A stretch of 64,000 nucleotides of DNA, taken from Arthrobacter sp. ov407 (GTDB taxonomy: Bacteria; Actinomycetota; Actinomycetes; Actinomycetales; Micrococcaceae). The stretch is from contig NZ_FNGD01000008.1 in the NCBI RefSeq assembly GCF_900102895.1, positions 1-64,000 of the forward strand, written 5' to 3'. The notes under the pieces were generated by a model that did no database searches, was not told where the DNA came from, and worked only from the letters and a program-made list of their open reading frames with translations. Positions 29,863 through 38,640 of the stretch are shown here, piece by piece; positions within the stretch are counted from its first letter, which is position 1, and each line of letters starts with the position of its first letter. The position numbers were made by a program, and so were the translations under genes.

Positions 29863-31200
29863 ATGGAATGGCTACTTCTAGCAGCAGGCCTCCTGCTCAT
29901 CCTCGGCACCGGGTTCTTTGTCGCCGTGGAATTTTCCCTGGTCGCCTTGGACCAGGCCACCGTGCAGCGCGCCGTTGACACCGGCGACACCGCCGCCGTG
30001 CCCTTGCTCAAGTGCCTCAAGTCGCTCTCCACCCAGCTCTCCAGCTGCCAGCTGGGCATCACCATGACCACGCTGCTGACCGGCTACGTCATGGAACCGT
30101 CCGTCGGCAAGCTGCTCGAGGGCCCCCTCACCGCGCTCGGAGTCCCGCCAGCGGCGGCTGCCTCGCTGTCCCTGGTCCTCGCGATGGCGGTGGCCACCCT
30201 GCTCTCCATGCTGATCGGCGAGCTGGTGCCCAAGAACATGGCAATCGCGCGGTCCTTGCCGATCGGCAAAGCCGTCGCCCGGCCCCAGCTGGTGTTCACC
30301 GCCATCTTCAAGCCCGCAATCGTGGTGCTCAACGGTTTCTCCAACAAGGTCCTCAACGTCTTCGGCCTGGAGGCCAAGGAGGAAATCTCCGGCGCCCGCA
30401 CCCCGGCCGAACTGGCCTCGCTCGTGCGCCGCTCCGCGGCCATGGGCACCCTCGACGCCGGAACGGCCAACTTCATCGCCCGAACCCTTAAGTTCTCCGG
30501 GCGGACCGCCGCGGACGTCATGACCCCCCGCATCCGCGTGGAGACCATCGACGCCGACCAGCCGGTCTCGGACATCGTCGAGGCCGCCAAGCGCACCGGA
30601 TACTCCCGTTTCCCGGTCATCGGCGAGTCCTCCGATGACATTCGCGGCGTGGTCCATATCAAGAAGGCCATCGCCGTGCCCGCGGACCGCCGCGCCAAGC
30701 TGCAGGCCGGAGCCATCATGACCGATGTGCTCCAGGTCCCCGAAACCATCCACCTGGACGCCCTCCTCGCCGAACTGCGCGAGGGGAACCTGCAACTGGC
30801 CGTCGTCCTTGACGAGTACGGCGGAACGGCCGGCATCACCACCCTGGAAGACCTCGTGGAGGAAATCGTCGGGGAAGTGGCTGATGAACATGACAAGGTC
30901 CGGCCCGGCCTGCTCCAAAGCGCCTCGGGGGACTGGTACTTCCCCGGCCTGCTCCGGCCCGATGAACTCTCCGAACAGATCCCGGGCCTGACCGTGCCCG
31001 ACGAGGCTGCCTACGAAACGGTGGGAGGCTACGTCATGAGCCAGCTCGGCCGCATCGCGGCAGTCGGCGACACTGTCGACGTCGTCGGCGGGACACTGAG
31101 CGTGACCCGCATGGACGGCCGCCGGATCGACCGGATCTGTTTCCGGCCCACCCGGGTACCCGGCGACGGCCAGCCCGCCAGCCAGGCCGGAGACGCATGA
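29863..31200 (+). CDS. CNNM/CorC transmembrane protein (first of pair)
   Basis: A hemolysin-C/CorC type protein of the CNNM family, linked in bacteria to magnesium (and cobalt) transport. The 445-residue product has three to four N-terminal helices (CNNM/DUF21 domain, with the ELVPKNMAIA motif), a tandem CBS pair (about 205-325, MTPRIRVETID, YSRFPVIG, LDEYGGTAGI) and a C-terminal CorC/HlyC domain (about 340-430, YETVGGYVMSQLGRI). It overlaps the second CNNM gene by 4 bp. The long leader upstream suggests regulation by RNA structure or translation, perhaps by Mg2+. Confidence 0.88.
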   Translation: MEWLLLAAGLLLILGTGFFVAVEFSLVALDQATVQRAVDTGDTAAVPLLKCLKSLSTQLSSCQLGITMTTLLTGYVMEPSVGKLLEGPLTALGVPPAAAASLSLVLAMAVATLLSMLIGELVPKNMAIARSLPIGKAVARPQLVFTAIFKPAIVVLNGFSNKVLNVFGLEAKEEISGARTPAELASLVRRSAAMGTLDAGTANFIARTLKFSGRTAADVMTPRIRVETIDADQPVSDIVEAAKRTGYSRFPVIGESSDDIRGVVHIKKAIAVPADRRAKLQAGAIMTDVLQVPETIHLDALLAELREGNLQLAVVLDEYGGTAGITTLEDLVEEIVGEVADEHDKVRPGLLQSASGDWYFPGLLRPDELSEQIPGLTVPDEAAYETVGGYVMSQLGRIAAVGDTVDVVGGTLSVTRMDGRRIDRICFRPTRVPGDGQPASQAGDA

Positions 31201-32261
31201 GCGACTGGGCAGGAATCCTGTGGCTTGCCTTCCTGCTGGTGGGCAACGCCTTCTTCGTGGCGGCAGAATTCGCCGTCATGTCCGCCCGCCGGAGCCAGAT
31301 CGAGCCGCTGGCCGACGCAGGTTCCAAGCGCGCACAGACCACGCTGCGGGCCATGGAGAACGTTTCCCTCATGCTCGCGTGCGCCCAGCTCGGTATCACC
31401 GTCTGCTCACTGCTGATCCTGTTGGTGGCCGAGCCCGCAATTCACCACCTGCTGGCCGTGCCGCTGGAAGCGGCGGGCGTCCCCATGGGGGCCGCCGACA
31501 TTGTGGCCTTCGCCGTCGCCCTGCTGGTGGTGACGTTCCTGCACGTCACGTTCGGCGAAATGGTGCCCAAGAACATCTCCGTGTCGGTCGCGGACAAGGC
31601 GGCGCTGTTGCTGGCGCCGCCGCTGATGTTCATCGCGCGAATGGTCAAGCCCGTCATTGCGGCGCTTAACTGGTCCGCGAACCACATCCTGAAGCTGCTG
31701 CGGATTGAACCCCAGAATGAGGTCACGTCCTCCTTCACGCTTGAAGAAGTGCAGTCGATCGTTCAGGAATCCACCCGCCACGGACTCGTGGACGACGACG
31801 CCGGACTCATTACCGGAGCGCTGGAGTTCTCCGAACACACGGCATCCCACGTGATGGTTCCATTGGGAAAGCTCGTCATGCTCAAGGCGGCCACCACGCC
31901 GGCGGAATTCGAAAAGGCAGTGAGTCGGACCGGGTTCTCGCGCTTCCCCATGCTCGATGACGACGGCATGCTGTCCGGCTACCTCCACATCAAGGACGTG
32001 CTGTCCATCCCGGACGCCGGATACCACCAGCCGATTGCCGAAAGCCGCATCCGCTCGCTGGCGAACCTGGCCATGGACGACGAAATCGAGAAGGCCATGT
32101 CCGTCATGCAGCGCACGGGCTCCCACCTGGCCCGCGTGATCGGCCCCGACGGGCTGACCCAGGGAGTGCTGTTCCTGGAAGACGTGATCGAGCAGCTCGT
32201 CGGCGAAATCCGGGACGCGACGCAGGCTACCGGCTACCGCAGGCTGGGCCAAGACCAGTAA
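31197..32261 (+). CDS. CNNM/CBS transmembrane protein (second of pair)
   Basis: The 354-residue partner of the preceding gene has the same CNNM membrane domain (FVAAEFAVMSARRSQIE, GEMVPKNISV) and CBS pair (about 190-330, MVPLGKLVML, FSRFPMLDDDG, GVLFLEDVIEQLVGEI) but lacks the CorC domain at the end. Such two-gene units are frequent in actinobacteria and the two proteins may form a heterodimer. ATGA overlap indicates coupled translation. The stop codon lies in a 15 bp tandem repeat. Confidence 0.88.
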   Translation: MSDWAGILWLAFLLVGNAFFVAAEFAVMSARRSQIEPLADAGSKRAQTTLRAMENVSLMLACAQLGITVCSLLILLVAEPAIHHLLAVPLEAAGVPMGAADIVAFAVALLVVTFLHVTFGEMVPKNISVSVADKAALLLAPPLMFIARMVKPVIAALNWSANHILKLLRIEPQNEVTSSFTLEEVQSIVQESTRHGLVDDDAGLITGALEFSEHTASHVMVPLGKLVMLKAATTPAEFEKAVSRTGFSRFPMLDDDGMLSGYLHIKDVLSIPDAGYHQPIAESRIRSLANLAMDDEIEKAMSVMQRTGSHLARVIGPDGLTQGVLFLEDVIEQLVGEIRDATQATGYRRLGQDQ

Positions 32262-32309
32262 AGGACAGCCCAGTAACGGACAGCCAAGTAACGGACAGCC
32301 CAGTAGCGG
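32256..32309. repeat. 15 bp tandem repeat spanning a stop codon
   Basis: Units CAGTAAAGGACAGCC (32256), CAGTAACGGACAGCC (32271), AAGTAACGGACAGCC (32286) and a partial CAGTAGCGG (32301) follow each other. The first unit contains the CNNM gene stop TAA (32259-32261), so each copy carries an in-frame TAA or TAG. Confidence 0.9.
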
Positions 32310-32327
32310 CGGCACGGCACGCCGGGT

Positions 32328-32360
32328 AGCCCTAAATAGGAATGATTCCCATTTAGGGCT
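32328..32360 (+). promoter_or_regulatory. Zur box upstream of the zinc transporter
   Basis: A 10 bp inverted repeat AGCCCTAAAT / ATTTAGGGCT flanks GGAATGATTCCC, giving AATGATTCCCATT at the centre, close to actinobacterial Zur sites (TGAAAATGATTTTCAT-like). It lies 56 bp before znuA. The zur gene is at the end of the same cluster. The same hairpin might also end the CNNM transcript, but no T run follows. Confidence 0.75.
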
Positions 32361-32415
32361 ACACTCGGGCTGTTGCTATTGCTCCTGATTCTCAATAACA
32401 GATCCGAGGTTTTCC

Positions 32416-33375
32416 GTGCGCCGTCCCGCTGTCCGAGCCATGCTGGCTGGTCTTGCCGGCTTGGGCCTCCTGCTTACCGCGTGCAGTCCGACGGCGGGCA
32501 GTTCGCGGGGGACCGCCGGCGACGGCGTGGTCGACGTCGTCGCTTCCACCAGCGTTTACGGCGCCATCGTCTCCAGCATCGGCGGCGACAAGGTCCGGGT
32601 CAGCTCGATCATCAACCGCACCAGCCAGGACCCGCACTCCTACGAGGCCACCACGCAGGACAAGCTGGCTGTCTCCAAGGCTGAGCTCGTGGTGGAGAAC
32701 GGCGGGGGATACGACGCCTTCATCGACACGCTGGCAACCGACACCGGGCTGGAGCCCGGCGACATCATCAATGCCGTGGACGTCTCCGGCCTCGCCACCG
32801 AAAGCCCGGCAACGGCGAGCCCCGACTCCGCCGGCCACACCCACGAGCACACCGGGCTGAACGAGCACGTCTGGTACAGCCTGTCGGCCATGTCCCGCCT
32901 GGCGGACGCCGTCGCCGACAAGCTGGCCACGCTGGAACCGGCCTCGGCGCAGACGTTCAGGACCAACGCGGCGGCCTTCAAGGACTCGCTCGGCGGCCTG
33001 GAATCCAAGCTCGCCGCCATCAAGTCCTCGGCAGGCCACGCGCCCGTGGCCGTCACCGAGCCGGTACCGCTGTACCTGCTTGAGGACGCGGGACTGGAGA
33101 ACAAGACCCCTGATGAGTACACGGCGGCGATCGAGGAAGACGCCGACGTCCCGCCCGCCGTGCTCAAGGCCGCCGTCGATCTCGTGGCATCCCGGGGCGT
33201 CCGGCTGCTGGCCTACAACACCCAGACCGAGGGGCCGCAGACGGTGGCGCTGAAAAAGGCCGCCGAGACCGCGGGTGTGCCGGTAGTGAACTTCAGCGAA
33301 ACCCTCCCGGACGGCCAGTCCTATCTGCAGTGGATGACCGGGAACGTGGACAGCATCGGCAAGGCCCTAGGATGA
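32416..33375 (+). CDS. znuA: Zinc ABC transporter substrate-binding lipoprotein
   Basis: This extracytoplasmic lipoprotein captures Zn2+ for import. The 319-residue product has a signal peptide with lipobox LLTAC (C23), the cluster A-I fold (VVASTSVYGAI, SSIINRTSQDPHSYEATTQD), a short His-rich loop (HTHEHTG) and later TEPVPLYLLEDAG and ETLPDGQSYLQW. The HTHEH loop and the H in the QDPHSYE motif are typical metal ligands. The GTG start has GAGG upstream. It is the first gene of a three-gene transporter, with the Zur box in front. Confidence 0.9.
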   Translation: MRRPAVRAMLAGLAGLGLLLTACSPTAGSSRGTAGDGVVDVVASTSVYGAIVSSIGGDKVRVSSIINRTSQDPHSYEATTQDKLAVSKAELVVENGGGYDAFIDTLATDTGLEPGDIINAVDVSGLATESPATASPDSAGHTHEHTGLNEHVWYSLSAMSRLADAVADKLATLEPASAQTFRTNAAAFKDSLGGLESKLAAIKSSAGHAPVAVTEPVPLYLLEDAGLENKTPDEYTAAIEEDADVPPAVLKAAVDLVASRGVRLLAYNTQTEGPQTVALKKAAETAGVPVVNFSETLPDGQSYLQWMTGNVDSIGKALG

Positions 33376-33424
33376 TCGCAACAGCGGGAGCAGCCGTCTC
33401 CGCGGAAAATCGAGGATACCCCCT

Positions 33425-34240
33425 TTGACACCGGTAGTGAGCCTCCGAGGCGCCTCCCTGGCATTCGGTCAGCGGACTCTGTGGGAGGGCCTGGACCTGG
33501 ACATCAACCCGGGTGAATTCTTTGCCGTGCTCGGTCCCAACGGCAGCGGCAAGACCACCTTCCTGAAGGTCCTGCTGGGGCTGCAGGAACTGAGTACGGG
33601 AACTGCCGTGCTCGACGGCCACCCCGTTGAGCGGGGAAGCCGCCGGATCGGCTACGTGCCCCAGCAGAAATCATTCGACCCCGATACGCCCCTGCGCGCC
33701 CGCGACCTCGTGGCACTCGGCGTCGACGGCCACCGCTGGGGCATCCGCCTGGGCAATGCAAAAGTGAACCGGAAGGTCGACGAGCTCCTGGACCTCGTGG
33801 GCGCCTCCGACTACGCCAAAGTGCCGGTGGGGCAGCTCTCCGGCGGCGAGCAGCAGCGCCTGCGCGTGGCCCAGGCCCTGGCCACGGATCCCAAAGTGCT
33901 GCTGTGCGACGAGCCGTTGCTCTCCCTTGACCTTCAGCACCAGCAGGGCGTCAGCGCGCTGATTAACAAGCAATGCCGTGAGTCGGACAGCGCCGTGGTG
34001 TTCGTGACCCACGAGATCAACCCGATCATGGACTACGTGGACCGGGTCCTGTACCTGGCCGGCGGCCGGTTCCGGGTGGGCACGCCCGCCGAGGTCATGA
34101 CCACCGAGGTGCTCTCCGATTTGTACGGCAGCCATGTTGAAGTCATCGAGGCCAATGGCCGGCTGATTGTCGTGGGGCTGCCGGACGGCGCGACGCACCA
34201 CCACGAAGACGCTCATTCTGTCGCGGGAGAGGTGGGCTAA
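33425..34240 (+). CDS. znuC: Zinc ABC transporter ATP-binding protein
   Basis: The ATPase subunit, 271 residues, with Walker A GPNGSGKTT (about 38-46), signature [11 protein letters not shown] and Walker B VLLCDEP, followed by the Mn/Zn-importer type His switch FVTHEINPI. The C-terminus ends with a His-rich stretch (THHHEDAHS). The start appears to be TTG 33425, following GAGGAT by about 8 bp; this is less usual but the family start fits it. The gene abuts znuB (TAA then GTG). Confidence 0.92.
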   Translation: MTPVVSLRGASLAFGQRTLWEGLDLDINPGEFFAVLGPNGSGKTTFLKVLLGLQELSTGTAVLDGHPVERGSRRIGYVPQQKSFDPDTPLRARDLVALGVDGHRWGIRLGNAKVNRKVDELLDLVGASDYAKVPVGQLSGGEQQRLRVAQALATDPKVLLCDEPLLSLDLQHQQGVSALINKQCRESDSAVVFVTHEINPIMDYVDRVLYLAGGRFRVGTPAEVMTTEVLSDLYGSHVEVIEANGRLIVVGLPDGATHHHEDAHSVAGEVG

Positions 34241-35116
34241 GTGGATCTGGGCAACCTGCTGCATTCAATCTTCAATTTCGAAAACTACGGCGAGCTGCTG
34301 GTCCTGGTGCAGAACTCCATCTGGGCCGGCGCCGTCCTCGGTCTGCTGGGCGGCCTAATGGGCACCTTCGTGATGAAACGCGACCTGGCCTTCGCGGTCC
34401 ACGGAATCTCGGAGCTCTCCTTTGCCGGGGCGGCGTTCGCGCTGCTGATCGGCGCGAACATTATCCTCGGCTCGCTGGCAGGCTCGGTCATCGCGGCCGT
34501 GGTGCTGGGCGTGATGGGTGTCCGGGCACGGGACAAGAACTCGATCATCGGCGTCATCATGCCCTTTGGGCTGGGCCTGGGCATTCTTTTCCTGTCCCTG
34601 TACGAGGGCCGGGCGGCCAACAAGTTCGGCCTGCTCACCGGGCAGATCGTTTCGGTCGGAACGGTCCAGCTGCAGGTCCTTGCGGTTGCCGCAGTCGTGG
34701 TGATGCTGGCGCTGGTCGCCATCTGGCGGCCGTTGACCTTTGCCAGTGTTGACCCCGACGTCGCCTCCGCCCGCGGCGTTCCGGTTCGGGCCCTGGCCCT
34801 TGGGTTCATGGTGCTGCTGGGAATCAGCGTGGCGCTGTCCATCCAGATCGTGGGCGCCCTGCTGGTGCTGGCCCTCCTGATCACGCCCGCGGCGGCGGCC
34901 ATGCGCGTCACGTCCTCGCCCCGGCTGGTGGTCACGCTGAGCATCGTTTTCGCGATGACGGCGACCGTCGGCGGCATCCTGCTGGCCCTCGGCGGCCGGC
35001 TGCCGATCAGCCCCTATGTCACCACGCTGTCGTTCCTGATCTACGTGGCCTGCCGGATGATCGGCAGCGCCCGGGCCAGGCGGGGGCTCAACGGGCGGGT
35101 ATTGCGCAGCGCCTAG
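34241..35116 (+). CDS. znuB: Zinc ABC transporter permease
   Basis: The 291-residue membrane subunit with about eight helices belongs to the ABC-3 family of Mn/Zn/Fe permeases (MKRDLAFAVHGISELSFAGAA, VDPDVASARGVPVRAL, VGALLVLALLITPAAAAM). The GTG start directly follows the znuC stop, so translation is coupled. The three genes make a complete importer. Confidence 0.92.
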   Translation: MDLGNLLHSIFNFENYGELLVLVQNSIWAGAVLGLLGGLMGTFVMKRDLAFAVHGISELSFAGAAFALLIGANIILGSLAGSVIAAVVLGVMGVRARDKNSIIGVIMPFGLGLGILFLSLYEGRAANKFGLLTGQIVSVGTVQLQVLAVAAVVVMLALVAIWRPLTFASVDPDVASARGVPVRALALGFMVLLGISVALSIQIVGALLVLALLITPAAAAMRVTSSPRLVVTLSIVFAMTATVGGILLALGGRLPISPYVTTLSFLIYVACRMIGSARARRGLNGRVLRSA

Positions 35117-35121
35117 GGCCG

Positions 35122-35140
35122 CCGCAGGCCTCGCCTGCGG
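35122..35140. terminator. Short terminator-like hairpin after znuB
   Basis: CCGCAGGC and GCCTGCGG pair around CTC, followed by AATTTCCCC. It separates znuB from convergent zur. There is no strong T run, so strength is uncertain. Confidence 0.5.
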
Positions 35141-35236
35141 AATTTCCCCATATTTGGCGGCGGCCGACGGTGCGTTCCGGCGACCTGCCGGTAAATTCCG
35201 GGGTCACGAAGTCAAGGTGGGGAATTTCAGCAGCGG

Positions 35237-35698
35237 CTACTGGTTGGCTTGCAACGCCGTGCATTCGGGGCACAGCCCGAAGATTTCCACGGTGTGCTCC
35301 ACCGCGGTGAAGCCGTGCTCGTTCGCGATCCGCGCGGCCCAGGCTTCGACCGCAGGGGCTTCGACTTCGACGGCCTTGCCGCAGTTGCGGCACAGCAGGT
35401 GATGGTGGTGCCCGGTGACGGCGCAGCGCCGGTACACCGCTTCGCCGTCGGCGTTGCGCAGGACATCCACCAGCCCGTCGTCGGCGAGGGACTGCAGGAT
35501 CCGGTAGGACGTGGCGAGGGACACCGCGGTGCCACGCTCCTGGAGGATGCGGTGCAGTTCCTGGGTGCTGACGAAGTCCGCCAGGTCGTCCAGGGCGGCG
35601 CTGACGGCGAGGCGCTGCTTGGTGACGCGCTGTTCCTTACCCTGCACGGGTGCCGAGGCCGGAGTCCGGCTGCTGCCGGCGGTGGTGCCTTGGGACAT
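35237..35698 (-). CDS. zur: Fur-family zinc uptake regulator Zur
   Basis: Zur binds zinc and then represses zinc-uptake genes by binding the AT-rich box at 32328-32360. The 153-residue protein has the Fur winged helix (TKQRLAVSAALDDL, LATSYRILQSLADDGLVDVL), the His-rich metal segment GHHHHLLCRNCGK, and a second pair CPEC near the C-terminus; CxxC pairs form the structural zinc site. The Zur rather than Fur call rests on adjacency to the zinc transporter. ATG 35698 is used; upstream extension is not supported. Confidence 0.9.
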   Translation of the reverse strand: MSQGTTAGSSRTPASAPVQGKEQRVTKQRLAVSAALDDLADFVSTQELHRILQERGTAVSLATSYRILQSLADDGLVDVLRNADGEAVYRRCAVTGHHHHLLCRNCGKAVEVEAPAVEAWAARIANEHGFTAVEHTVEIFGLCPECTALQANQ

Positions 35699-35832
35699 CG
35701 TGGAACTCGCTTCGTCAAGGATGCGCGGGTGGGACTCGCCGAGGTGTGGTGGCAATGTCCAAGATTACCAGCGCCCAAGATGGCCAGCAGCGCTCCGTGG
35801 ACACTGTGACGGCTGGTGCCTAGGCTGGCCGG

Positions 35833-36489
35833 ATGAAGCTGACCAAATTCACGCACGCCTGTGTCCGCCTCGAGCAGGACGGCCGGGTGCTGGTGTTTGA
35901 CCCGGGAACTTTTTCGGAGACGGACCAGGCCCTTTCCGGAGCACATGCCGTGCTGATCACCCACGAGCACGCGGACCATGTGGACGTCGACGCCGTCGCC
36001 GCGGCTTTGCAGTCAAACACTGCCCTTGAGCTTTTCGCCCCGGAGGCGGTGGCCGCGACGCTTCGCGGCAAGGCGCCCGAGGCCGGGAGCCGCATCCATG
36101 CAGCGGCCGCGGGCGAGGAATTTGAAACCTCGGGCTTCGCGGTCAGGACATATGGCGGCCAGCACGCCCTCATCCACCCGCAGATCCCGGTCGTGGCCAA
36201 CGTCGGCTACCTTGTGGATGGCAACGTCTACCACCCGGGGGACTCCTTCGCGATTCCCGACGGCGTCGAAGTGAAGACGCTGCTCGTGCCCATTCACGCC
36301 CCGTGGAACAAGGTAGGTGAAGTGGTGGACTTCGTGATCGGCGTCCGCGCCCCGCAGGCCTTCCCGATCCACGACGCGCTCCTGAACGAGCTGGGCCGCG
36401 GCCTGGTGGAGGGGCATGTAACCCGGATCGGCGCCAAGTACGGCACGGAGTACCGGCACCTCTCCAGCGGCGACTCCGTAGAGGTCTAG
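35833..36489 (+). CDS. Metallo-beta-lactamase fold hydrolase (UlaG-like)
   Basis: A 218-residue soluble enzyme with the metal-binding motif THEHADHVD (HxHxDH) near 43-51, a later GDSF (the Asp bridging ligand) and HAPWNK and FPIHDALL at the other ligands, as in UlaG-type beta-lactone or phosphodiester hydrolases. The substrate is unknown. The transcript looks leaderless: TAGGCT lies 7 bp before the ATG with no ribosome site. It is monocistronic. Confidence 0.82.
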   Translation: MKLTKFTHACVRLEQDGRVLVFDPGTFSETDQALSGAHAVLITHEHADHVDVDAVAAALQSNTALELFAPEAVAATLRGKAPEAGSRIHAAAAGEEFETSGFAVRTYGGQHALIHPQIPVVANVGYLVDGNVYHPGDSFAIPDGVEVKTLLVPIHAPWNKVGEVVDFVIGVRAPQAFPIHDALLNELGRGLVEGHVTRIGAKYGTEYRHLSSGDSVEV

Positions 36490-36541
36490 CCTTCCGGGTT
36501 TCGCCTAGGCGGGCGCACCGGCGGATGAGGCCGGCTGGCGG

Positions 36542-37651
36542 TTAGGCAGGCCAGATGCCGGTTTGGAAGAACTCGCGCAGCACGGCCTCGTGGGGCTCCG
36601 GATCCAGGCCTTGGGCGTCCAGCCACTCCGGGTTGTAGTAATTCCCGGCGTAGCGGTCTCCGGCGTCGCACATCAGCGAGACAACACTGCCGCGCCGGCC
36701 CTCCGCGATCATCCCGGCGATGAGCTGCCACACGCCCCAGAGATTGGTGCCGGTGGAGGGGCCGGCGTGCAGTCCGGCATGTTCGCGCAGGTGCCGCATG
36801 GCCGCCACCGACGCGGCGTCGGGAACCTGGATCATGTGGTCGATCACGGCAGGCACAAAACTCGGCTCCAACCGCGGCCGGCCGATGCCCTCGATGCGTG
36901 ACGGCAATCCGGCAGTAGCAGTCGCGCCTGCGGCGGGGATCCCGCCGTCGGGCCGGCTGTCCCGCCAGCCCGGATAAAACGCGGAATTTTCCGGGTCGAC
37001 GACGGCGAGCCTCGTCTCGTGGCGGTGATACCGCAGGTAGCGGCCGATCGTGGCGCTGGTCCCGCCAGTGCCGGCCCCGACCACCACCCAGCGGGGGATC
37101 GGGTGCTCCTCCAGCGCCAGCTGGCCGAAGATCGACTCGGCGATGTTGTTGTTCCCGCGCCAGTCCGTGGCCCGCTCGGCGTACGTGAATTGGTCCATGT
37201 AATGCCCGCCGGTGCTGCTGGCCAGATCGGCGGCCGCCTCGTAGACCTCGGAGGCGTGGTCCACCAGGTGGCACGAGCCGCCGAACTGTTCAATCAGGGC
37301 GATCTTCTCGCGGCTGGTGGTCCGGGTCATCACGGCGATGAAGGGCAGCCCCAGCAGCTGCGCAAAATAGGCTTCGGAGACGGCGGTGCTGCCGCTGGAA
37401 GCCTCGACGATCGTGGTGCCTTCCCGGATCCAGCCGTTGACGAGCCCGAAAAGGAACAGCGAACGCGCCAGCCGGTGCTTGAGGCTGCCCGTGCGGTGCG
37501 TGGATTCGTCCTTCAGATACAGCTGCACGCCCCAGTGGTCGGGGAGCGGCACCGAATACAGGTGGGTGTCGGCTGAGCGGTTGTTTTCGGCGTTGATCCG
37601 GCGGACGGCCTCGTCGGCCCATACCCGGTCCTGCTGGTGCGCGGTGTTCAC
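36542..37651 (-). CDS. cds1: Cds1-like PLP-dependent cysteine desulfhydrase
   Basis: A fold type II PLP enzyme of the cysteine synthase superfamily with a recognisable Cds1 pattern: [19 protein letters not shown] (PLP lysine K59), [15 protein letters not shown], a phosphate-binding [14 protein letters not shown] and [15 protein letters not shown]. Cds1 in mycobacteria turns cysteine into hydrogen sulfide, pyruvate and ammonia. The 369-residue length agrees. It stands back to back with a thiosulfate sulfurtransferase (48 bp apart), a pairing that makes sense for sulfide metabolism. Confidence 0.88.
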   Translation of the reverse strand: MNTAHQQDRVWADEAVRRINAENNRSADTHLYSVPLPDHWGVQLYLKDESTHRTGSLKHRLARSLFLFGLVNGWIREGTTIVEASSGSTAVSEAYFAQLLGLPFIAVMTRTTSREKIALIEQFGGSCHLVDHASEVYEAAADLASSTGGHYMDQFTYAERATDWRGNNNIAESIFGQLALEEHPIPRWVVVGAGTGGTSATIGRYLRYHRHETRLAVVDPENSAFYPGWRDSRPDGGIPAAGATATAGLPSRIEGIGRPRLEPSFVPAVIDHMIQVPDAASVAAMRHLREHAGLHAGPSTGTNLWGVWQLIAGMIAEGRRGSVVSLMCDAGDRYAGNYYNPEWLDAQGLDPEPHEAVLREFFQTGIWPA

Positions 37652-37699
37652 CGCTACAGCCTACCGGGGGCGGCGGGACGCCGAAGATAGAGTGGGGAA

Positions 37700-38572
37700 A
37701 TGGACACCCTTCTCAATGCTGCTGCCCTCAAGGACCGGCTGGACGGCGTCGGCGGCGCCGGCCAGCGCACAGTGCTCCTCGACGTTCGCTGGGCGCTGGG
37801 TGACCCTCACGGTCACGACCATTACCTGCGCGAACACATCCCCGGAGCCGTCTTCGTGGATCTCGCCACCGAACTCGCCGGACCCGCGGAGCCCCAAAGG
37901 GGAAGGCATCCGCTGCCGCCGCTGGAGCAGTTCCAGGACTCCGCACGCGGCTGGGGCATCAACGACGGCGACGCCGTCGTAGCGTACGACGACAGCGGCA
38001 ACATGGCCGCCGCCCGGTTGTGGTGGATGCTGCGCAACGCCGGATTCCACCAGGTTCACCTGCTCGACGGCGGCCTGGCGGCCTGGCGGGCCGCCGGGTT
38101 CGAGCTGGCGGCGGGACCCGAACAGCCGGCACCCGGAAACGTCACCCTGTCCGACGGCGCCATGCCCGCGATCGACGCCGGACAAGCCGCCACCTGGGGG
38201 CAGCGCGGCTTGCTTCTTGACGCCCGGGCGGCTGAGCGGTACCGCGGGGAAATCGAACCAGTGGATCCCCGCGCCGGTCATATTCCGGGCGCAGTGAGCG
38301 CCCCCACCACCGGGAACCTGCAGGCTGACGGGCGCTTTATGGCCCCGGCGGAGCTACGGGAGCGGTTCGAGCGGCTCGGCTACAGGGCCGAGATCCCCAC
38401 TGCCGTGTACTGCGGATCCGGAGTGACGGCGGCCCATGAAATCGCCGCCCTCGAGATCGCCGGCTTTTCCGCTGCCTTGTACCCGGGATCGTTTTCGGAG
38501 TGGTGCCACGGCGCCTCCAACGATGTTGTCACTGGGCCGGAACCCTACGGCGAGCACGAGACTTCAAACTAA
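37700..38572 (+). CDS. sseA: Rhodanese-type sulfurtransferase
   Basis: The 290-residue protein has two rhodanese domains. In the N-terminal one the active-site cysteine is replaced (AYDDSG, D97-D98), so it is inactive; the C-terminal one keeps the catalytic cysteine (C238) in YCGSGVTA, a loop typical of the 3-mercaptopyruvate sulfurtransferase group. It moves sulfane sulfur from thiosulfate or mercaptopyruvate to a thiol or cyanide. It is divergent from cds1 with a short shared promoter region. A GGGG site precedes the ATG. Confidence 0.88.
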   Translation: MDTLLNAAALKDRLDGVGGAGQRTVLLDVRWALGDPHGHDHYLREHIPGAVFVDLATELAGPAEPQRGRHPLPPLEQFQDSARGWGINDGDAVVAYDDSGNMAAARLWWMLRNAGFHQVHLLDGGLAAWRAAGFELAAGPEQPAPGNVTLSDGAMPAIDAGQAATWGQRGLLLDARAAERYRGEIEPVDPRAGHIPGAVSAPTTGNLQADGRFMAPAELRERFERLGYRAEIPTAVYCGSGVTAAHEIAALEIAGFSAALYPGSFSEWCHGASNDVVTGPEPYGEHETSN

Positions 38573-38640
38573 ACACCAGCAGAAGCGCCGGTCAGCCCGC
38601 GGGCGCCGCAACCCCAAGCCCCTCGGGAAGTGAGAGATTC

